Positions 38,956 to 48,043 of a DNA stretch of 64,000 bases are shown piece by piece. Below the pieces are notes generated by a model. It searched no databases. It was not told where the DNA came from and saw only the letters and a program-made list of their open reading frames with translations. Location of the stretch: contig NZ_PIQS01000001.1 in assembly GCF_003048405.1 (NCBI RefSeq), positions 806,001 through 870,000 on the forward strand. Reading direction: 5' to 3'. The translations under genes were made by a program, and so were the position numbers. Source of the DNA: Campylobacter concisus. Its GTDB lineage: Bacteria; Campylobacterota; Campylobacteria; Campylobacterales; Campylobacteraceae. The first letter of the stretch is position 1. Every line of letters starts with the position of its first letter.

Positions 38956-39007
38956 TGTGGTATAGAATTTGAATTAGATGTAGCCGCCAAATGACGGCTA
39001 AGAGAAG

Positions 39008-39838
39008 TTATCTTAAAATTTGAATCTTTGCTTTTGCGCGGAGTTTATCAAAATAATCAGCCATAAGTTTTTCTTGCTCGCCTTGATAAAGCTCGTTTAT
39101 AACATTATCCTTAACATCTGCAAAGCTTGGAGTGTATGAGCCGATCTTCTCTTTTACTAAAAACATATCAAAGCTGTCAGGCCCTTGCAAAGGCTGTGTG
39201 TAGTCACCGTTATTTGTGCTTGAGATGATCGCAGCAAGCCTTGGATCTATGCTTTGATAGTCCAAACTAACCTCTTGTGTTTGCACGCCGTCTAGTAGCT
39301 TCGGACTTGTCTTTTGAGCCTCAAGTAGCTCAGGATCTTTTGCTCTATAAACTACGACTCTAGCGGTGCTAAAGACCTTAAATTTATCAGGATTAGCGTC
39401 AAAATACATCTTTGCTTTTTGTTCATTTACATTTTTGCCAGCTTCAGCCAAAATGCTTTTATAAAGCTTTTCTTGAAGCATCTTTTTTTCTATGTTGTTT
39501 TTAAACTCCAAAAAGTCCATGCCTTGGGCTTGGATAGAGTTTCTAAACTGCGAATTTGTCATACCATTTTGCTTTGCGATTGATTCGATTCTATCGTTTA
39601 GCTCAAATGGCGTTACGCTAATGTTTAAATTTTTTATCTGAGCATCTTCGAGTCTATCTCTTATGAGTAAATTTAAAGCATCTTGTTCGCTAGCTCTTAG
39701 CTGCTCTTTCAAGCTATAAACTTCATAAAGCGTGATTGGTTCGTTCTCTACAATAGCTGCGATACCGTTTATCATCTGAGCCGAATATAAATTTAAAGCA
39801 CTTAGCATGCCAGCAGCCAAAAAGAGCATTTTTTTCAT
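39008..39838 (-). CDS. SurA-like periplasmic chaperone
   Basis: 276 residues from the ATG at 39838, which follows AAAGG; the frame extends to 39883 but that part is not signal-like. Signal peptide about 1-20 (ending YSA). The N-terminal half matches the SurA chaperone module (NGIAAIVENEPITLYEVYSL, LLIRDRLEDAQIKNLNI, FRNSIQAQGMDFLEFKNNI). A parvulin-like segment follows but lacks an obvious catalytic core. Helps fold outer-membrane proteins. In C. jejuni the relative Cj1289 lies divergently from gltX2 exactly as here. Confidence 0.85.
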   Translation of the reverse strand: MKKMLFLAAGMLSALNLYSAQMINGIAAIVENEPITLYEVYSLKEQLRASEQDALNLLIRDRLEDAQIKNLNISVTPFELNDRIESIAKQNGMTNSQFRNSIQAQGMDFLEFKNNIEKKMLQEKLYKSILAEAGKNVNEQKAKMYFDANPDKFKVFSTARVVVYRAKDPELLEAQKTSPKLLDGVQTQEVSLDYQSIDPRLAAIISSTNNGDYTQPLQGPDSFDMFLVKEKIGSYTPSFADVKDNVINELYQGEQEKLMADYFDKLRAKAKIQILR

Positions 39839-39908
39839 AATAAAACCTTTATTTAAGTATTTAGTAAATATAATTTTGGGCAATTATAACATAAAAATAA
39901 GGCACAAA

Positions 39909-41288
39909 ATGATAGTTACTAGATTTGCTCCGTCGCCTACTGGATACCTACATATAGGCGGACTTAGGACAGCCCTTTATAATTATTTATACGCAAGAGC
40001 TAATAATGGAAAATTTTTACTTCGCATCGAAGATACTGACTTAAAACGAAACTCAGAAGAAGCCACGCAAGCCATAAAAGAGGCATTTGCTTGGTGCAAG
40101 CTAGATCACGATGGCGAAGTGACATATCAGTCAAAGAGGTTTGATCTTTACAAAGAGTATGTTAAAAAACTACTTGAAGAAGGCAAAGCATATAAATGCT
40201 ATATGAGCAAAGAGGAGCTTGAGGAGCTTAGAGCCAGCCAAGAGGCTAGAAAAGAGCGCCCAAAATATGATAATAGATATAGAGATTTTACTGGCACGCC
40301 TCCAGCTGGCATTGAGCCAGTCATCCGTATAAAAGCCCCGCTTAGCGGTGATATCGTCATACATGATGGCATAAAAGGTGAGGTTAAATTTAAGGTTGAA
40401 GATATCTTAGATGACTTCATCATCGCAAGAAGCGACGGCACACCGACTTATAACTTCACGGTTGTGATAGATGACGCACTAATGGGCGTAACAGACGTCA
40501 TTCGCGGCGATGACCACCTCTCAAATACCCCAAAACAGATCGTTCTTTACGAGGCACTTGGCTTTAAGGTTCCAAAATTTTATCACGTCGCTATGATAAA
40601 CGGCGAGGATGGCAAAAAGCTTAGCAAAAGGCATGGTGCAACTGATGTTATGGAGTATAAAAAGATGGGCTACCTGCCTGAAGCGCTCTTAAATTTTCTC
40701 GTTCGTCTTGGCTGGAGCCACGGCGATGATGAGATTTTTACTATTGAGGATATGCTTAAATACTTCGATCCAAACGATATCAACAAAAGCTCAAGCACTT
40801 ACAACGCTCAAAAGCTTGACTGGCTAAATTCTCACTACATTAAGACTTTACCTTACGAGAGGCTAGCGCACGATATGCTTGAGTTTGGCGTTGATTTTAA
40901 GGCTTTGGTAAAGGGTGAGCTACTGCTAAATTCGCTCCGTGAGAGATCAAAGACGCTAATAGAGATGGCAAACAGCGCAAATGCGATCATCAACGCTCCA
41001 AAAAGCTACGATGAGAAAGCTTGGGCTAAATTTATAAATGAAAATAGCAAAGAAATTTTGGCGAAATTTGCTCAAATTTTAGACCGTGACCTCGACGTGA
41101 AGGGCTATGAGGAGCTAACTAATAAATTTTTAGAGCAAAATGGCTTAAAGCTAAAAGACCTAGCTCAGGCTCTAAGGATAGCGCTAACTGGCTCAAGTGT
41201 TAGCCCAAGCATATTTGAAGTGCTTGAAGTAGTAGGCAGTAGCGAGACGAAAAATAGAATACAAAATTTATTAAAGGAAGAAAAATGA
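39909..41288 (+). CDS. gltX: Glutamyl-tRNA synthetase
   Basis: 459 residues. Class I synthetase with the HIGH-type motif [20 protein letters not shown] at the start and the KMSKS-type [13 protein letters not shown] near 240. The start at 39909 is chosen because the catalytic core begins two residues later; the longer frame to 39807 would overlap the divergent chaperone gene. Campylobacter and Helicobacter carry two such enzymes, one of them charging tRNA-Gln with Glu for later amidation; position beside the malic-enzyme gene matches gltX2 of C. jejuni. Which tRNA it prefers cannot be told. Overlaps the malic-enzyme gene by four bases. Confidence 0.95.
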   Translation: MIVTRFAPSPTGYLHIGGLRTALYNYLYARANNGKFLLRIEDTDLKRNSEEATQAIKEAFAWCKLDHDGEVTYQSKRFDLYKEYVKKLLEEGKAYKCYMSKEELEELRASQEARKERPKYDNRYRDFTGTPPAGIEPVIRIKAPLSGDIVIHDGIKGEVKFKVEDILDDFIIARSDGTPTYNFTVVIDDALMGVTDVIRGDDHLSNTPKQIVLYEALGFKVPKFYHVAMINGEDGKKLSKRHGATDVMEYKKMGYLPEALLNFLVRLGWSHGDDEIFTIEDMLKYFDPNDINKSSSTYNAQKLDWLNSHYIKTLPYERLAHDMLEFGVDFKALVKGELLLNSLRERSKTLIEMANSANAIINAPKSYDEKAWAKFINENSKEILAKFAQILDRDLDVKGYEELTNKFLEQNGLKLKDLAQALRIALTGSSVSPSIFEVLEVVGSSETKNRIQNLLKEEK

Positions 41289-42538
41289 CACATGTAACTA
41301 AAGAAGAAGCACTAAACTACCACATAGGCGGTAAGATCGAGATAAAGGTAAAGACGCCTTGCGAAACATCAAGAGACCTTTCAATGGCCTATACACCTGG
41401 CGTTGCAGAGCCTTGCAAAGAGATAGAAGCTGATAATGAACTAGCTTATAAATATACGAATAAAGCAAATCTAGTAGCCGTTATCACTGACGGTACGGCT
41501 GTTCTTGGACTTGGAGACATCGGTGCTATCGCTGGTAAGCCAGTTATGGAAGGAAAGTCAGTTTTATTTAAAAAATTTGCAAATGTTGATGCCTTTGACA
41601 TCGAGCTAGACGAGCATGATCCTGATAAGATCGTTGAGATTTGCAAGGCTCTTGCTCCGACATTTGGTGGTATAAATTTAGAAGATATCCGTGCTCCAAA
41701 GTGCTTTGAGATTGAGAGAAAGCTTCAAGAAGCAGTCGATATCCCGGTCATGCACGACGATCAGCACGGCACAGCGATGATAACAAGCGCTGGCATGATA
41801 AATGCGATGGAAATTTCTGGCAAAGATATCTCAAAGATAAAAATCGTAGTTAGCGGCGCAGGTGCAGCTGGCATTGCATGCGCGAAGATGTATAAAGCAC
41901 TTGGTGCAAAACACATCGTGATGATAGATAGTAAAGGTGTCATTCATTCAAAAAGAACAGACCTAACGCCTGAAAAGGTAGAGTTTGCACTTGAAACTGA
42001 GGATAGAACTCTAGCTGATGCGATGAGGGGTGCTGATATGTTTTTAGGTCTTTCTAAGCCTGGTGTGCTTACAAAAGAGATGGTTGCGTCAATGAATAAA
42101 GAGCCTATCATCTTTGCTTTGGCAAATCCAGTGCCTGAAATTTATCCAGAGGATGTTGAGGCTGTAAGAAGTGACGTAATGATGGGTACAGGCAGAAGCG
42201 ACTATCCTAACCAAGTAAATAATGTTTTAGGTTTCCCTTTTATCTTTAGAGGTGCGCTTGACGTTAGAGCTAAAAAGATCACTGAAAATATGAAAATGGC
42301 TGCAGCTAGAGCGCTTGCACAACTTGCAAAAGAGCCAGTGCCAGCTGAAGTTTTAAAGGCAAGTGGCGTTAGTGAGCTAAAATTTGGCAAAGAGTATATT
42401 ATCCCAAAACCATTTGACAAACGCGTGCTAACAGCAGTCGCTCCAGCAGTTGCGAAAGCTGCAGTTGAAGATGGCGTAGCGAGAGTAAAAGATTTTGATG
42501 TTGAGGCTTATAGAGCCAAACTTGCAAAAGGATTTTAA
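41285..42538 (+). CDS. maeB: Malic enzyme (decarboxylating malate dehydrogenase)
   Basis: 417 residues, the short form without the phosphotransacetylase tail of E. coli MaeB. Converts malate to pyruvate and CO2 with NAD(P). Motifs: [17 protein letters not shown] near 31-47, [15 protein letters not shown] near 68-82 with catalytic Lys in [28 protein letters not shown] near 132-146, [10 protein letters not shown], and the nucleotide-binding [14 protein letters not shown] near 190. Sits between gltX and upp as in C. jejuni (Cj1286-1288). Followed by a hairpin terminator. Confidence 0.94.
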   Translation: MTHVTKEEALNYHIGGKIEIKVKTPCETSRDLSMAYTPGVAEPCKEIEADNELAYKYTNKANLVAVITDGTAVLGLGDIGAIAGKPVMEGKSVLFKKFANVDAFDIELDEHDPDKIVEICKALAPTFGGINLEDIRAPKCFEIERKLQEAVDIPVMHDDQHGTAMITSAGMINAMEISGKDISKIKIVVSGAGAAGIACAKMYKALGAKHIVMIDSKGVIHSKRTDLTPEKVEFALETEDRTLADAMRGADMFLGLSKPGVLTKEMVASMNKEPIIFALANPVPEIYPEDVEAVRSDVMMGTGRSDYPNQVNNVLGFPFIFRGALDVRAKKITENMKMAAARALAQLAKEPVPAEVLKASGVSELKFGKEYIIPKPFDKRVLTAVAPAVAKAAVEDGVARVKDFDVEAYRAKLAKGF

Positions 42539-42540
42539 AA

Positions 42541-42570
42541 TTTAGCCCAAATTTTGGGCTAAACTCTTTT
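42541..42570 (+). terminator. Terminator after the malic-enzyme gene
   Basis: TTTAGCCCA (42541-42549) pairs with TGGGCTAAA (42555-42563), loop AATTT, followed by CTCTTTTT. It separates maeB from upp. Confidence 0.75.
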
Positions 42571-42622
42571 TGGCATTTTGTAAAGATAAACCCTGTAAAA
42601 ACAGTAAATTTAAGGATAAAAA

Positions 42623-43249
42623 ATGCAAAACGTTAAACTCATCTCGCACCCACTGATCGAGCATAAATTAACCATTCTACGTGATAAAAATACCCAGCCT
42701 TTTCAGTTTCGTATGCTAGTTGATGAGATCAGTTATCTTATGATCTTTGAAGCGACTAGAAATTTAAAAGTAAAAGATGTAAAAGTCCAAACTCCAGTTG
42801 CGGTGGCAGATGCAAAGAGACTTACTACAAAAGTTATGATATGTCCCATTTTAAGGGCTGCTCTTGGTATGCTTGATAGCGTTTTTACCATCATCCCAGA
42901 TGCAAGCGTGGGCTTTTTGGGCTTTCAGCGAAATGAAGAGACAGCGAAGGCTGAGTTTTTCTACGCAAAGCTTCCAAAAGATGCAAAAGAGCGCATGGCG
43001 ATCATAATCGACCCTATGTTTGCAACTGGTGGCACGGCGATAGACGCAGTCAAATTCTTGCGTGAAAAGGGCGTTAAAGAGATCAAATTTATCTCTATCA
43101 TTGCCGCTCCTGAGGGGCTAAAGAGATTTAGTGAAATTTACCCAGACGTCGAGGTCTATACAGCTTCGATCGATGAGAAACTAAATGAGAAAAACTACAT
43201 CGTTCCTGGTCTTGGTGATGCTGGCGATAGAGTTTTTAACACGCTTTAA
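42623..43249 (+). CDS. upp: Uracil phosphoribosyltransferase
   Basis: 208 residues, family length. Salvages uracil to UMP with PRPP. VKLISHPLIEHKLTILRDK opens the protein; ICPILRAALGMLDSV and the PRPP loop IIDPMFATGGTAIDAV near 132-147 are diagnostic, and the C-terminal YIVPGLGDAGDRVFNT binds uracil. In C. jejuni mqnA follows upp; here a barnase/barstar pair stands between the two. Confidence 0.97.
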   Translation: MQNVKLISHPLIEHKLTILRDKNTQPFQFRMLVDEISYLMIFEATRNLKVKDVKVQTPVAVADAKRLTTKVMICPILRAALGMLDSVFTIIPDASVGFLGFQRNEETAKAEFFYAKLPKDAKERMAIIIDPMFATGGTAIDAVKFLREKGVKEIKFISIIAAPEGLKRFSEIYPDVEVYTASIDEKLNEKNYIVPGLGDAGDRVFNTL

Positions 43250-43258
43250 GGGCTAAAT

Positions 43259-43765
43259 TTGAATAAAAGACTTTTGCCAGCTTTAGTTGCCTTTGTCATT
43301 GCTATCATCATCGGTACTTTCTTTTTTTCAAAAGATGGCGACGAGGCAAACAAAAACGCTCAAATTTTACTTGAGCAGCTAAACAAAGAGGGGCAAAAGA
43401 GCCAAAATCTTGTAGAAAACGGCTCATACACCTCAAAAGATGAGGTCGCTCTTTATATCTATAAATTTAACAAGCTACCAAAAAATTTCATAACCAAAAA
43501 AGAGGCACTCGATCTTGGCTGGGATGCAAAAAGCGGAAATTTATGGCAGATAAGCGGTGGCAAAAGCATCGGCGGAGATAGATTTTCAAACAGAGAAAAG
43601 AGGCTGCCAGAGGCTGATGGCAGAAAGTGGTTTGAGTGTGATGTAAATTATAATGGTGGTAGGCGCGGCGCTGAGAGAATTTTATACTCAAACGACGGAC
43701 TTATCTACTACACGCCCGACCACTACGAGCATTTTTACCTGCTTTATGAAAAGAGGATGCAATGA
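43259..43765 (+). CDS. Barnase-family secreted ribonuclease
   Basis: 168 residues, TTG start nine bases behind upp. An uncleaved-looking signal anchor (about 5-25) precedes a linker and a barnase domain (about 58-168). SKDEVALYIYKFNKLPKNF, GGKSIGGDRFSNREKRLP, and WFECDVNYNGGRRGAERIL then YYTPDHYEHFYLLYEKR match the barnase core. The catalytic set is complete: Glu of FECDV, Arg of GAERI and His of PDHYE correspond to barnase Glu73, Arg87 and His102. It cuts single-stranded RNA after guanine. It overlaps the barstar gene by four bases (ATGA). Confidence 0.9.
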   Translation: MNKRLLPALVAFVIAIIIGTFFFSKDGDEANKNAQILLEQLNKEGQKSQNLVENGSYTSKDEVALYIYKFNKLPKNFITKKEALDLGWDAKSGNLWQISGGKSIGGDRFSNREKRLPEADGRKWFECDVNYNGGRRGAERILYSNDGLIYYTPDHYEHFYLLYEKRMQ

Positions 43766-44034
43766 AAATCGTGATCTTAGATGCCAAAAAGATGGCTGAA
43801 AAAGAGAATATGCATGAGTATTTTGCTAAGAAATTTGACCTGCCAGAGTACTACGGTAGAAATTTAGACGCACTCTTTGACTGTCTTTGCGAGATAAATG
43901 AGCCAACGCTTATAAAGCTAAAAAATGAAGAATTTTTGGATGATAGTGCAAAAGAGAGCTTGATTCGGCTATTTCGCGATGTGTGCAACGAAAATGAGCT
44001 AGTTAAATTTGAGCTTGTAAAAGATGAAAAATGA
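43762..44034 (+). CDS. Barstar-family ribonuclease inhibitor
   Basis: 90 residues, cytoplasmic. FDLPEYYGRNLDALFDCLCE near 25-44 is the barnase-binding helix with Tyr and two Asp equivalent to barstar Tyr29, Asp35 and Asp39. VKFELVKDEK closes the fold. It binds and blocks the ribonuclease inside the cell. Directly coupled to the ribonuclease gene, and its stop overlaps the ATG of mqnA (ATGA), so immunity is transcribed with two metabolic genes. Confidence 0.92.
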   Translation: MKIVILDAKKMAEKENMHEYFAKKFDLPEYYGRNLDALFDCLCEINEPTLIKLKNEEFLDDSAKESLIRLFRDVCNENELVKFELVKDEK

Positions 44035-44720
44035 TATTTGGAAAGATTGATTATCTAAATTTACTCCCATTTCACGTTTTTTTAAAATCAGCCCCACTAA
44101 GCTCTCAGATAAAAAAGGCGATCGAGTTTAAAAAGGGCGTGCCAAGTAAGCTAAATAGGGCGCTAAATGCTAGAAAGATCGACGCTGCGGTGATCTCAAG
44201 TATAGCTAGTAAAAAGGCAAATTTAAAGAAGCTAAATTTTGGAATAGTCGCCAAAAACGATGTAAAAAGCGTGCTTGTGCGCAAAAACTCAGCCCCAAAG
44301 CCAGATCCTGCCTCTGCTAGCTCAAACGCCCTAGCTAAGGTGCTTCGTCTAAATGGCGAGGTGATCATAGGCGACAGGGCACTAAAGGCATACCTAAGTG
44401 AGGGCAAAGAGTGCTTTTACGACCTTGGTAAAATTTGGTACGAAAAGACAAATTTGCCATTTGTTTTTGGTAGATTTTCATATGTAAAAAATGGCTCATT
44501 TTATAAAAGATTGGTCGCAAAATTTTTGCAAAAAAATATAAAGATCCCAAACTATATCTTAGCCCAGTATGCTAAAAGTCGCGGCATAAGTGAGCAAGAT
44601 ATCAAGTGGTATCTTAAATTTATAAGCTACAAGATCGGTGCAAAAGAGCAAAAATCACTCAGAAAATTTTTTAAAGAAAATAGATTATTAAAAGTAGCAA
44701 AAAGAATTAAATTTTTATAG
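44031..44720 (+). CDS. mqnA: Chorismate dehydratase of the futalosine menaquinone pathway
   Basis: 229 residues. First step of the futalosine route: chorismate to 3-enolpyruvyl-benzoate. The opening KIDYLNLLPFHVFLK and the substrate-site region VPSKLNRALNARKIDAAVISS are typical of MqnA, as is GDRALKAYLSEGKECFYDLGKIW. Campylobacter uses this route for menaquinone, the acceptor of the formate dehydrogenase encoded here. Length is slightly below the common 250-280. Ends inside a bidirectional terminator. Confidence 0.88.
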   Translation: MIFGKIDYLNLLPFHVFLKSAPLSSQIKKAIEFKKGVPSKLNRALNARKIDAAVISSIASKKANLKKLNFGIVAKNDVKSVLVRKNSAPKPDPASASSNALAKVLRLNGEVIIGDRALKAYLSEGKECFYDLGKIWYEKTNLPFVFGRFSYVKNGSFYKRLVAKFLQKNIKIPNYILAQYAKSRGISEQDIKWYLKFISYKIGAKEQKSLRKFFKENRLLKVAKRIKFL

Positions 44721-44750
44721 CTTCTTAGCAGCTGCCAAGAAGCTATAAAA
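44716..44750. terminator. Bidirectional terminator between mqnA and the Met/His-tailed protein gene
   Basis: TATAGCTTCTT (44716-44726) pairs with AAGAAGCTATA (44737-44747), loop AGCAGCTGCC. A T run for the minus direction stands at 44712-44716 and AAAATTT follows on the plus side, so convergent transcripts can both end here. Confidence 0.75.
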
Positions 44751-44751
44751 T

Positions 44752-45384
44752 TTAGTGATGCATGTGCATATTAGTTGAGTTATCATCACTCATATTTTGC
44801 ATCATCATATTCATATGCATCTCACCCATATTTTGCATCATCTTGTGGTGATCGTGCATTGGCATATCTGCTGGCATGTTCATTGGCATATTCATATGCA
44901 TACCCATCTCACCGTTTTCAGCCTTGTAGCCAGTTATGGTAGGATCAACCATGCCAAATATCATTGCGACGTGTGCGACGATCAAGGCAAATATGAGTAG
45001 GAAAAAGTGAAGCTTTAGCTTTGCCTTTTCGCTTGCGTTTTTGTAGATCAAATTTAGCTCTAAAAGCGCGATGCCAAGAAGTGGTATGACGCTGATGAGA
45101 TATGAGTAGACAGCGATGACATCGGCATATCCACGCCATTTTATACTTGGATAAATTTTTGCCATAAAATAGATCACAAGAGCTGTAAAATAGACCCCAA
45201 GCACTATGCCAGCAAATTTGCCAACAGCCTTATAGCCAGCATTTTTACCGCTATCCATGTGATACATAGTGAGAAACTCCATCGCCACTAAAAGCTCCGT
45301 AAGCCCCACAGGTATCACCATGAAGAGGATTAGATTGTAAGGTTGATTGAGCGATAAAAGCTCCATGTAGTGTGTCATTACCAT
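44752..45384 (-). CDS. Membrane protein with Met/His-rich tail, possible metal binder
   Basis: 210 residues. Four helices between about 18 and 150, then a soluble tail of about 55 residues made largely of Met, His, Asn and Asp (for example MGMHMNMPMNMPADMPMHDH). Tails of this type bind copper or silver in proteins such as CopC/PcoE or SilE. I do not recognise the family of the membrane part. The possible start could also be the second Met. Alone, read leftwards, between mqnA and the TorD-like gene; 125 AT-rich bases separate it from the latter. Confidence 0.6.
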   Translation of the reverse strand: MVMTHYMELLSLNQPYNLILFMVIPVGLTELLVAMEFLTMYHMDSGKNAGYKAVGKFAGIVLGVYFTALVIYFMAKIYPSIKWRGYADVIAVYSYLISVIPLLGIALLELNLIYKNASEKAKLKLHFFLLIFALIVAHVAMIFGMVDPTITGYKAENGEMGMHMNMPMNMPADMPMHDHHKMMQNMGEMHMNMMMQNMSDDNSTNMHMHH

Positions 45385-45509
45385 TGTAAGTCCTTTGTAA
45401 AAAATTTAAAGAAGATTAACGCCAAATTGCTAATAATTATAAAATATCAAGATAACAAATTTAAGCGGATGTTAAATTTACTCCTAGCTTGGCTAAGAGT
45501 AAATTTAAG

Positions 45510-46223
45510 CTAGTCTTTAAACTCGTGTGAGATGACTGGAGAAAATTCTTCCCAATGAAGTTTGGTTTTGATTGTTGGCATCTTGCTTTGAAATGGTTCT
45601 TTCTTAAGTGCCGCCATAGCGACACTATCGCCTTTTGGCTTAGCTGGTGCTTCTACGTTTAGTATAGAGCGCTCAAGCTCGATGAAGTCTTTTAAAATGA
45701 CTATGTATGATTTAAAGAAATTTGCCTCTTTGTGAGCTGAAAGTAGCTGATAAAACTCATCTACAAATAAATTTAAAGTCTCGCCAAAGAGCTTATTGCT
45801 AATATTTTTTGCATCATCAAACTCATCTTTTAAAAATGTAGCCATCGCTAAAAATATAAATCCAACGTAGTCCTCGCTATCTTTGCAAAGCTCGCTATCA
45901 CGTCTATATGGGCTTAGTTTTAAACATTCAATAACCCTAAGCCTAGCTGCGCCGTTATCTCTGCCCTCTTCATAAAATGAGGCACTTAAAGGGATATTTG
46001 TAAAGCCAAAAAGAACGTCATTTTGTTCTTTTGAAAATTCTTCAAAGCTAAATTTATCTAAATTTTTAAACGCAGCATCACTATCCTCGCTTAAAGGATT
46101 TGCGCTTAAGTATCTTAACTGCTCTTTCCACCTTGAAAATTTCTCATCATTTGTGTAAAAAAACATAGGATATGCTAGAAATTCGTAAAAATATGATCTT
46201 GCTTTTATGATGTTTTTATCCAT
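45510..46223 (-). CDS. TorD/DmsD-family chaperone, probably for formate dehydrogenase
   Basis: 237 residues. Helical protein with SYFYEFLAYPMFFYTNDEKF near 11-30 and ASFYEEGRDNGAARLRVIE near 82-100; the YEEGxDNG-like stretch resembles the Y-E-E family motif of the TorD chaperones, which hold molybdoenzymes until cofactor insertion and Tat export. Two partner genes fit: the polyferredoxin upstream (8-base overlap) and fdhA at 52501. A TorD-like gene near fdhA is also known in C. jejuni. Client assignment is inferred from place. Confidence 0.75.
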   Translation of the reverse strand: MDKNIIKARSYFYEFLAYPMFFYTNDEKFSRWKEQLRYLSANPLSEDSDAAFKNLDKFSFEEFSKEQNDVLFGFTNIPLSASFYEEGRDNGAARLRVIECLKLSPYRRDSELCKDSEDYVGFIFLAMATFLKDEFDDAKNISNKLFGETLNLFVDEFYQLLSAHKEANFFKSYIVILKDFIELERSILNVEAPAKPKGDSVAMAALKKEPFQSKMPTIKTKLHWEEFSPVISHEFKD

Positions 46224-47889
46224 TTAATAAATCCTCTTTCATCGCGTTTATTTGGGCTTGAACCATTAGTTTGGCCTTACAGTCAGCACAGCAGTAAAGC
46301 GCTTTTATCTTAACTCTATCGTTGCCAAATCTTGGTTGCATTATAGTTGCGATCTTTTCGACAGCTTTTTTAGTCGCAAACTCTTTTCCGCACTCAACAC
46401 AGGCAAAAAGCTCATCTCGTGCCAGCTCATTATATGTAAAAAACTCAGGCTTAAGAGAAATTTTTCCAACCTCAAGGCTTATGGTATCTTTTTCAGCACA
46501 GCTTAGTTCGCAGTATCCGCAAGCTGTACAGACGCTTGGATTAAATAAAATCGAATTTGTCTTTTTATCAGCCACTAGCGCGCTTACGTTACAAGCGCCA
46601 ACGCAACTTAGACAAAGTGTACAGCTATCAGTGTTTATCTTGACATCGCCGTATCTTATCATCTCGCCGCTTTTTACCACGCCAAGATCTTCGCTACCTA
46701 CTAAAAACTCGAGCCTTTTTGCAAAAATTTCTCTTTTTGGCAAGGCATATTCGTTTATTGTGTGTTGTGAGTCAGCTATAAATTTTGCCTTTTTGAGCGA
46801 TTCTTCAAGCTCATTTTTATCTTTGGCGTGATAGATCGCCGTCTCTTTAAATTTAAGCTCATAAATTTGATTTAAGATGCTAATGGCGTCTTTTTCGCCT
46901 TTGCCAAGAGTTTTGCTAAATAAAATCACACTTGCACCGCTTTCTTGAAGAAGTGTCAAAAAGTGCGTTTGGCTTAGAAAATGTGCAGCTGAAATGGCAA
47001 AAGGTAGGACATTTTCTGGTAGGCTAACACTAAGATCTTCTAAATTTATCTCTTCTGGCACAATGAGTGCAATCTTGCCTTTATAAAGCTTTGCCACAGC
47101 AGCAAATGAGCTTTGTGGCATTAGAGTATAATCAAGTGCGCCGCTAGGGCAGACGCTTATGCAGTTTCCACAGTTTGTACAGTCTATCTGTGAAAAGATA
47201 AGATGCTTTGTCTCGTCTTCTTTTAAAATGGCTACAGTTGGACAAACATCGACACAGCGTCCGCAAATTTCATTTCTTCGCTCATGATATTGGCAGATCG
47301 AAGAGTCATATTGAGTTAGGCTTTTGTACTTAAATTTTGGAGTTTTTTCATTTAACATTTTAAGCACAGCTTCATCTTCTAGCCCAGCTATTTCATAACA
47401 GCCGCTTTGCTTTAGCATATAATCCCTTGCATTTTCAACCAAGAAAAAGTCACAATCGACCTCAAATTCGTCATTTGCCCTAAGTATCAAAACACTAAGC
47501 TCGCCAGCTGCGCCATAAATAAATTTTACTTCAAAATGCGTTAATTCAATGACTTTGTAGCCATTTTCTTTTAATAAATTTGCTAGTTCCTCACGGCCTG
47601 AGTTGCTTACTATTACGACATTTTTTCCGACTTCTTTTTCGTAATCAACATCCTTTGCCATGTCAAATGCAGTTGCTCTTGCTTCATAAAGTAAAAGTGT
47701 ATTTTTAGCTTTTTCTAATACGCTTGCAGTTGTATTTTTTAGATAAAAATTTATCTCAGGTGCGATAATGTTTGCTTTAAGCTTTGGCGAGTTAGAAACT
47801 AAATATTCTTCCTTTTCGTTATTTATTTCTATCTGTTCATTTAACATCAAAGTATCGTCAAAATCGTTATAAAAGCCAAATTCTTTCAT
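46216..47889 (-). CDS. Polyferredoxin-type 4Fe-4S protein of the formate dehydrogenase region
   Basis: 557 residues from the ATG at 47889, which follows AGGAG. The longer frame to 47907 has no ribosome-binding site. The N-terminal ~190 residues lack cysteine clusters and include VVIVSNSGREELANLL. Then CQYHERRNEICGRCVDVC and CTNCGNCISVCPSGAL (about 205-255), and CTLCLSCVGACNVSAL and CTACGYCELSCAEKD (about 420-475) make four iron-sulfur clusters. The end has CVECGKEF and YCCADCKAKL, a likely zinc or Fe-S site. It carries electrons in the cytoplasm or aids Fe-S delivery; exact role unknown. It overlaps the TorD-like gene and is divergent from selA. Confidence 0.8.
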   Translation of the reverse strand: MKEFGFYNDFDDTLMLNEQIEINNEKEEYLVSNSPKLKANIIAPEINFYLKNTTASVLEKAKNTLLLYEARATAFDMAKDVDYEKEVGKNVVIVSNSGREELANLLKENGYKVIELTHFEVKFIYGAAGELSVLILRANDEFEVDCDFFLVENARDYMLKQSGCYEIAGLEDEAVLKMLNEKTPKFKYKSLTQYDSSICQYHERRNEICGRCVDVCPTVAILKEDETKHLIFSQIDCTNCGNCISVCPSGALDYTLMPQSSFAAVAKLYKGKIALIVPEEINLEDLSVSLPENVLPFAISAAHFLSQTHFLTLLQESGASVILFSKTLGKGEKDAISILNQIYELKFKETAIYHAKDKNELEESLKKAKFIADSQHTINEYALPKREIFAKRLEFLVGSEDLGVVKSGEMIRYGDVKINTDSCTLCLSCVGACNVSALVADKKTNSILFNPSVCTACGYCELSCAEKDTISLEVGKISLKPEFFTYNELARDELFACVECGKEFATKKAVEKIATIMQPRFGNDRVKIKALYCCADCKAKLMVQAQINAMKEDLLNG

Positions 47890-48043
47890 AATTTCTCCTA
47901 TTATCAAAAACAGGCTTATTTTAATATTAATGGGATTAATAGACTCTGAATTTTATATGTTCCTTTTTGCTCTAAGGTTTAATTTATAATATTTTTTATG
48001 TTAAAATCACGGCTTGGTAAAACTAACTTACTAGGAGCACGAA

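Noticed and set aside
39807..39908. Longer N-terminus for glutamyl-tRNA synthetase
   Set aside because: It would overlap the divergent chaperone gene, and the catalytic motif normally begins within a few residues of the start.
44797..45000. His-rich plus-strand open frame opposite the Met/His tail
   Set aside because: It is only the complement of ATG/CAT-rich codons for Met and His on the minus strand.
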